The notes under the pieces were generated by a model. The model saw only the letters and a list, made by a program, of their open reading frames with translations, did not search any database and had not been told where the DNA came from. Shown one piece after another: positions 7,704-11,418 of a stretch of 11,418 nucleotides of DNA. Where the stretch lies: positions 1 to 11,418 of the forward strand of contig SDVU01000681.1 in the NCBI GenBank assembly GCA_016256075.1, given 5' to 3'. Both the position numbers and the translations under genes were made by a program. The DNA comes from Dictyocoela muelleri (taxonomy: Eukaryota; Microsporidia). The first letter of the stretch is position 1; each line of letters begins with the position of its first letter.

Positions 7704-8391
7704 TCACCTGAAAATGTTTTTATTTATATTTAAGTGATTTTTATTAAACATTCATCCTTTAACTAAGGCGTTTGCTTAAATAGTTTATTATGAAACTATG
7801 TTATAGATACGTTTTGAAACCATATATGCTTCACAAAAGAAGTCATGTCATTTGTTACAATGTTACATGACAGTTTCCCTTTTACAGAAATCCATTAACA
7901 CCGACAATAGTCGTGTAAATTTTTTAAGAACCAATATTTTATCTGATGGGTAATAGAATATATTTTTAAAAAAAATATCTTAATGGAAAGATAATTGAAA
8001 AATAAAAACCTCGAGAATCAATTGAAAATATTTTGGTCTTGACTCATAGAGGTATTAACATATTCGACTCTCAGCGAATTATGCTTGTTTGAATTCTAAG
8101 AATAACATAATGTATCATGTTTCATTTTTAAGTTGAATTCACTTTTTAAATTTAAAAAATACAAACTTTATAATATTTATAATTTCATCACTACAAATAT
8201 TAACTCCCTTTTCAAATTTAACTGATAACAGTGACTTAACAACCTTTAATAAAACATTTACCTCCCATTTTATTTTCATCTTTAATCAAACTTATAAATT
8301 AATCACCAATTAAAAACAAATTAATTATTAAAAAAAATAATCAAACTTACAAATTAATTATTAAAAACATTTTTATTATTAAAATTACTTA
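7704..8391. other. Upstream region of the CID gene
   Basis: No further gene is seen. The last 110 bases before the CID gene contain short direct repeats: aatcaaacttataaattaat (8284-8303) recurs almost exactly at 8339-8358, and aaattaattattaaaaa recurs at 8319-8335 and 8351-8367. This is an extremely AT-rich leader or promoter region. A small inverted repeat gtcatgt/acatgac (7842-7848 with 7865-7871) is weak. Confidence 0.45.
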
Positions 8392-8394
8392 CCC
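8392..8394 (+). promoter_or_regulatory. CCC motif directly before the start codon
   Basis: The start ATG at 8395 is immediately preceded by CCC in otherwise nearly C-free AT sequence. CCC- or GGG-like motifs just upstream of start codons are a known microsporidian signal linked to transcription start, and they support this ATG. A comparable CCCC precedes the next gene. Confidence 0.6.
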
Positions 8395-9336
8395 ATGTCA
8401 CTCCTCTCCCAAGAACTTCTAATTTCATCACTTCGTACTATAATCCCAGAAAGATCATCCATATTGAAAATATCACAATACATCATCATTAACCGTAAAG
8501 AAAGTCAAAATATCAAAGAAATATTTGTCGACATATACAACAACAGCAACATCTGCCACAAACTCAATTTATTATATGTTGCAAACGAAATTCTCAATTA
8601 TCCAACCAACAACTTTACACAAAACCTGAAGGAATTAATTGATTTACAAAATTTTTTAAAAATTTTTATTAAACAACGAATTGATAATGAGGTTAACAAT
8701 AAAGATATGCCGGGAATCACTCTTAAAATAAAAGAACTTAAAGATTTATGGGATAAAAAAGGAACTCTTGAGATTCAAAATGACAAAGCTAGAGATGCTA
8801 ATAAAAAATTTTCTATGGATAGTTCTAAAGATAAAGGTTTCGATAAAGATTCTTTTAAAGGTGTCGATAAAGATTCTTTTAAAGGTGTTGATAAAGAACC
8901 TGATTTTAAAGGTGGCGATAAAGATTCTTTTAAAGAATATAAAGAACCTGATTTTAAAGGTGGCGATAAAGATTCTTTTAAAGAATATAAAGAACCTGAT
9001 TTTAAAGATGTGAATTTTACTGACAATATATGGAATGATGAAAAAGGTTGGAAAGCTAATGACGATGAATATGAATGGGATATTAACAATGACAAAGATT
9101 ATGACAAGGATTATAGTAAAGATAAAAAAAAACGTGAAATAGTTAGAGAATTAAAAAGTAAAACAAAAATTCGTAATAAATCTTCTACCAAGAATAATTC
9201 TAAAAGAAAAAGTGAATCTTCAGAATCAATTTTTGCTAGAAAAGATATCATTGAAAGAATTAATAAGTATTTTGATTCAAAAGATGAGTTGATTGGTGTT
9301 TTAGAAAGGTTTATTAAGCATTTGAAGAAGTGTTGA
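8395..9336 (+). CDS. CTD-interacting domain (CID/RPR)-like protein with charged tandem repeats
   Basis: A 313-residue intronless gene. Residues about 2-128 resemble the CID/RPR fold that binds the phosphorylated C-terminal domain of RNA polymerase II in Rtt103, Pcf11 and Nrd1: an all-helical stretch with SSILKISQYIIINRKESQNI (21-40), the hallmark-like KLNLLYVANEIL (56-67; family pattern KLxLLYLxNDVxQ) and KELKDLWDKKGTL (113-125; family pattern RLLxIWxxRxxF). Residues 148-204 are tandem repeats of GxDKDSFK and KEPDFK units. Residues 205-240 are acidic with tryptophans (WNDEKGW, EWD). Residues 243-273 are strongly basic, like a nuclear localisation signal. A helical tail (281-312) ends the protein. 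Architecture is closest to Rtt103 (CID plus C-terminal helices) but the match is by eye, so no symbol is given. A role in termination, 3'-end processing or RNA decay is inferred. The start is supported by the CCC motif. There is no signal peptide or membrane segment. Confidence 0.75.
   Translation: MSLLSQELLISSLRTIIPERSSILKISQYIIINRKESQNIKEIFVDIYNNSNICHKLNLLYVANEILNYPTNNFTQNLKELIDLQNFLKIFIKQRIDNEVNNKDMPGITLKIKELKDLWDKKGTLEIQNDKARDANKKFSMDSSKDKGFDKDSFKGVDKDSFKGVDKEPDFKGGDKDSFKEYKEPDFKGGDKDSFKEYKEPDFKDVNFTDNIWNDEKGWKANDDEYEWDINNDKDYDKDYSKDKKKREIVRELKSKTKIRNKSSTKNNSKRKSESSESIFARKDIIERINKYFDSKDELIGVLERFIKHLKKC
8836..9006 (+). repeat. In-frame coding minisatellite of the CID gene
   Basis: Two 24-bp units (8836-8859 and 8860-8883, differing at one base) are followed by a partial unit and then two identical 48-bp units (8911-8958 and 8959-9006). 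Units are multiples of three, so copy number can change without breaking the frame. The encoded repeats are GxDKDSFK and GGDKDSFKEYKEPDFK. Exact identity of the 48-bp units points to recent duplication or ongoing homogenisation. Confidence 0.93.
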
Positions 9337-9341
9337 ATAAA
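9336..9341 (+). terminator. AATAAA polyadenylation signal overlapping the stop
   Basis: AATAAA begins on the last base of the TGA stop of the CID gene. Very short 3' UTRs with signals at or inside the gene end are usual in compact microsporidian genomes. In such AT-rich DNA the hexamer can occur by chance, but both genes here show it in the same place. Confidence 0.5.
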
Positions 9342-9536
9342 TTTTTTAAAAGAAAAGTATAAAATTTTTGTCTTCATAAGTATTTTTTTTAAAAGTATAA
9401 ATTTTTTTTCTTTATATGTAAAAAATTTTTTAAAGAAAAGTATTTTTAACAACTTTAATTTAAATTCATTAACTCGCTTCTTCTTTATTTTTTAATTTTA
9501 AGTCTTAATCATCCTTTTAATTCTTTTTAAATAAGA

Positions 9537-9540
9537 CCCC
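9537..9540 (+). promoter_or_regulatory. CCCC motif upstream of the kinase start
   Basis: The sequence gacccctcc lies directly before the ATG at 9544, giving CCCC three bases upstream. It is the second example in the window of the microsporidian CCC-type start-associated signal and supports the chosen start. The rest of the 207-bp intergenic region is A/T runs with several aaaagtataaa-like repeats. Confidence 0.58.
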
Positions 9541-9543
9541 TCC

Positions 9544-10950
9544 ATGTCAAAGTTTACTTTATTTTTCGAGGATGGTGCAACAATTTATGATCGAAATCTT
9601 CAAATTACGTATTTTGTAAAATCGTTTCTTGGAAAAGGTGCATTTGCTCAATGCTACCTTGTCCAGATTGAAAGTGGTGCTGAATTTGCGCTGAAAGTGA
9701 TCAGTTCGAAGCACGAGGAGAATGTTATGCGGAAGATCGAGAGTGAAATATCAATTCACAAGTCGCTTGATCATCCCCACATCGTGCGAATGTATACCGA
9801 ATTTAGAGATGAAAAGTATGTTTACATGGTTCTTGAGCTGTGCAAGAACAAAACCTTAAATGAGTTGTTGAAGAAAAAGAAGAGATTAGATGAGCATTAT
9901 GTTATTAAGTATGTTAATCAGTTGATCGATACTCTTGAGTATTTGCACGAGTCTGCGCATGTTGTTCATCGTGACCTGAAGCTGGGGAATTTGTTTCTTG
10001 ATGACGAATTTAACCTGAAAATAGGCGATTTTGGGCTTAGTGCACGAATTAGACCGGGACAGAAAAAGAATACAATTTGTGGTACTCCAAATTACATTGC
10101 ACCAGAAGTTCTTTTTGATAAAGAAAATGGTCATTCTTATGAAGTTGACGTGTGGGGGTTGGGTGTAATCATTTACACGTTGCTTATAGGCACACCTCCC
10201 TTTCAAAAGAACAACGTTAAGGAGATTTATAAAAATATCCAGCAAAATAAATATATTTACCCACCTGAAATAAATATTTCCGAATCAGCAAAGAACTTGA
10301 TCGGCTCAATTCTAACAACAAATCCGATGGACCGACTTTCATTGACTGAAATTAAAAATCATCCATTTCTCCAACAGAAAATGAGTCTTCCTGATAAGGT
10401 TTACAGAAATATTAAAGATTTTTGTTACACTGAAGAGGTGTGTACTGAAGATCACATGATATTCTCAGTATATGATCAAAAACTAGGAGGTCTCGGATAT
10501 ATTTTGATTAGTGGCCCAGGTATCTTTTTTAACGATGGGACTACCCTTTATAGAAAAAAGAATACGTTCGTTTTTATTGACGTTGTTAAGAAACAGAATA
10601 AAAGGTTTTACAAAAAAGAAGAACATTTATTTCACAAAGTTCCCGAATCACTGAAAGAGAAGTATTCAAAATTAATTCTTTTTATTGAAAATTATTTTGA
10701 TAAAAAGTATAAATTCACTGAAAATTTTGAAGGTGAGCCAACCTTTGTTGTTAAAATGAAAAAGACAAAAAATGGATTTTGGTTTCAACTTTGGAATGGA
10801 ATATTGATTTTTGAATTAAACGAGAAAAGAGTGATTGTTTTTGATAGTGGTCGAAAAGTATATGCGATGGAAAATAATGTTAAGACGAGGTTTGATGGTG
10901 AAATGCGAAATTATGTTCTAGAGATTGTTAAACAATATGTAAAGAGTTGA
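9544..10950 (+). CDS. Polo-like serine/threonine kinase, compact form
   Basis: A 468-residue intronless gene of the Polo/Cdc5 family, mitotic kinases acting at spindle poles, kinetochores and cytokinesis. The kinase domain spans residues 23-275: glycine loop GKGAFA (30-35), Lys51, alphaC Glu68 in ESEISIH, HRDLKLGN (142-149), DFG (162-164), activation segment KKNTICGTPNYIAPEVL with Thr177 at the position of human PLK1 Thr210, and DVWGLG (202-207). GTPNYIAPEVL and EISIHKSL are Polo-typical. The linker is about 30 residues, against about 100 in PLK1 (603 residues total). Polo box 1 is about 305-385 (GGLGYILI, GIFFNDGTTLY); polo box 2 is about 395-465 (GFWFQLWNGILIFEL). The Trp, His and Lys of the PLK1 phosphopeptide site (W414, H538, K540) have no obvious counterparts. 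Codons in the first third use more G and C than the rest. The family call is firm; the binding-site remark depends on alignment by eye. Confidence 0.95.
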   Translation: MSKFTLFFEDGATIYDRNLQITYFVKSFLGKGAFAQCYLVQIESGAEFALKVISSKHEENVMRKIESEISIHKSLDHPHIVRMYTEFRDEKYVYMVLELCKNKTLNELLKKKKRLDEHYVIKYVNQLIDTLEYLHESAHVVHRDLKLGNLFLDDEFNLKIGDFGLSARIRPGQKKNTICGTPNYIAPEVLFDKENGHSYEVDVWGLGVIIYTLLIGTPPFQKNNVKEIYKNIQQNKYIYPPEINISESAKNLIGSILTTNPMDRLSLTEIKNHPFLQQKMSLPDKVYRNIKDFCYTEEVCTEDHMIFSVYDQKLGGLGYILISGPGIFFNDGTTLYRKKNTFVFIDVVKKQNKRFYKKEEHLFHKVPESLKEKYSKLILFIENYFDKKYKFTENFEGEPTFVVKMKKTKNGFWFQLWNGILIFELNEKRVIVFDSGRKVYAMENNVKTRFDGEMRNYVLEIVKQYVKS

Positions 10951-10951
10951 A

Positions 10952-10957
10952 AATAAA
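10952..10957 (+). terminator. AATAAA polyadenylation signal after the kinase stop
   Basis: AATAAA starts two bases after the TGA stop (10948-10950). The position mirrors that in the CID gene, which favours real very short 3' UTRs over chance. Confidence 0.5.
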
Positions 10958-11097
10958 TTCTTATAATTGATATTTTTTTAAGTTGATTACCTTTATTTAA
11001 GTTTTATCAAGTTCATTGATTCGATTAAGTCAACTATTTAGGATGTTTTTCAATTTTACATTTTTAAAGTTCTATCAAGTTAATATTTATTTTTTTC
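10958..11097. other. AT-rich spacer between the kinase gene and R5
   Basis: Short direct repeats are visible (agttttatcaagttcatt near 11000 and agttctatcaagttaata near 11068), with no coding frame. R5 begins only about 150 bp after the kinase stop, so the repeats reach close to this gene. Confidence 0.45.
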
Positions 11098-11345
11098 TGA
11101 CAAAATCCATAGTTGTGCCAGTCTGGAGAGTTGTCTCCTATCGTAGTCTTTTGATCCTTAAAGTTCAGTTTATACGTCCCTACTAAGCTACCCAGTGATT
11201 ATTTTTATAAGATTTCAGTTTTATCAATGACTCAGCAGGATACAGGTAATTAGTGGCTTTTCATGAATTTTTTATTTTTTCACTACTTTTTATTGATATT
11301 TCATAGAACTCATCCCCACACCGAAGAGGGTACCTTCTGCTGAAT
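11098..11345 (-). mobile_element. R5: SINE-like repeat copy, truncated at its head
   Basis: On the plus strand it starts tgacaaaatccatag and continues ggagagttgtctcc (11125-11138), aagctacccag (11183-11193), gttttatcaatgactcagca (11218-11237), taattagtggcttttcatga (11248-11267) and catccccacacc (11311-11322), all matching R3 in order and well conserved. Similarity to R3 stops at about 11345, where sequence of opposite orientation (R6) takes over, so the head-proximal part is missing. With R3 this is one of the better-preserved copies. Confidence 0.75.
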
Positions 11346-11418
11346 CACGCTGACGTCACTCTTTAATAAATAATGAGGGAATGACATTAAGCGGTCAAAA
11401 ACTATAGAAATATAGTAT
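11346..11418 (+). mobile_element. R6: start of another R copy in opposite orientation, cut by the window end
   Basis: The plus strand cacgctgacgtcactcttta and the following aataatgagggaatgacatt match the minus strand of R3 (complement of about 1764-1707) almost base for base. It begins inside the B-box region (gaatcacg), so the A-box half of the head is missing. It runs off the window. R5 and R6 therefore meet head to head at about 11343-11346. Confidence 0.72.

Noticed and set aside
8775-9095. 106-codon minus-strand frame with SLKSGSLYSLKESLS repeats
   Set aside because: It is the antisense shadow of the coding minisatellite in the CID gene; the plus-strand gene has the domain and start signal.
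9886-10245. 119-codon minus-strand frame
   Set aside because: It is antisense to the kinase catalytic domain and has no recognisable content.

Overview
The window looks like a piece of an AT-rich microsporidian nuclear genome from a repeat-carrying lineage (Nosema/Vairimorpha, Hamiltosporidium and similar; genus not decidable here). The grounds are two intronless genes with short intergenic space, a CCC-type motif at or just before each start codon, AATAAA signals touching or directly following each stop, and decayed DNA transposons whose transposases belong to the IS1595/ISXO2-related Merlin superfamily. No rRNA gene, functional tRNA gene, CRISPR array or bacterial-style operon is seen.

Layout. 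Bases 1-2262 are a cluster of one dispersed repeat family, called R here: R1 (+, 185-~563), R2 (-, ~685-937), R3 (-, 1385-1826) and R4 (-, ~1890-2262). R3 and R4 begin with a tRNA-like head (A-box-like and B-box motifs), followed by a conserved body and a small terminal hairpin, so the family resembles a tRNA-derived SINE. Further copies close the window (R5, 11098-~11345, -; R6, ~11346-end, +) and meet head to head. Bases 3178-4149 hold a decayed Merlin-like element with recognisable terminal inverted repeats. Bases 4192-5709 hold two related long palindromes (A and B) on either side of a second decayed Merlin-like transposase. Bases ~6060-6770 hold a third. All three transposase relics lie on the minus strand and are mutually divergent. 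Bases ~6780-8390 are AT-rich sequence without a recognisable gene apart from a 21-bp tandem repeat.

The two convincing host genes are at the right, both on the plus strand and 207 bp apart. The first (8395-9336) encodes an N-terminal domain resembling the RNA polymerase II CTD-interacting domain (CID/RPR, as in Rtt103, Pcf11 and Nrd1), followed by a charged tandem-repeat region with an exact 48-bp duplication and a basic C-terminus. The second (9544-10950) encodes a compact Polo-like kinase: a complete kinase domain, a very short linker and two polo-box-like segments that seem to lack the usual phosphopeptide-binding residues. The genes probably act separately, one in transcription termination or RNA processing and the other in mitosis; adjacency alone does not link them.

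Most worth a second look: the SINE-like R family, the palindrome-transposase-palindrome arrangement, the CID protein with its coding minisatellite, and the altered polo-box region.
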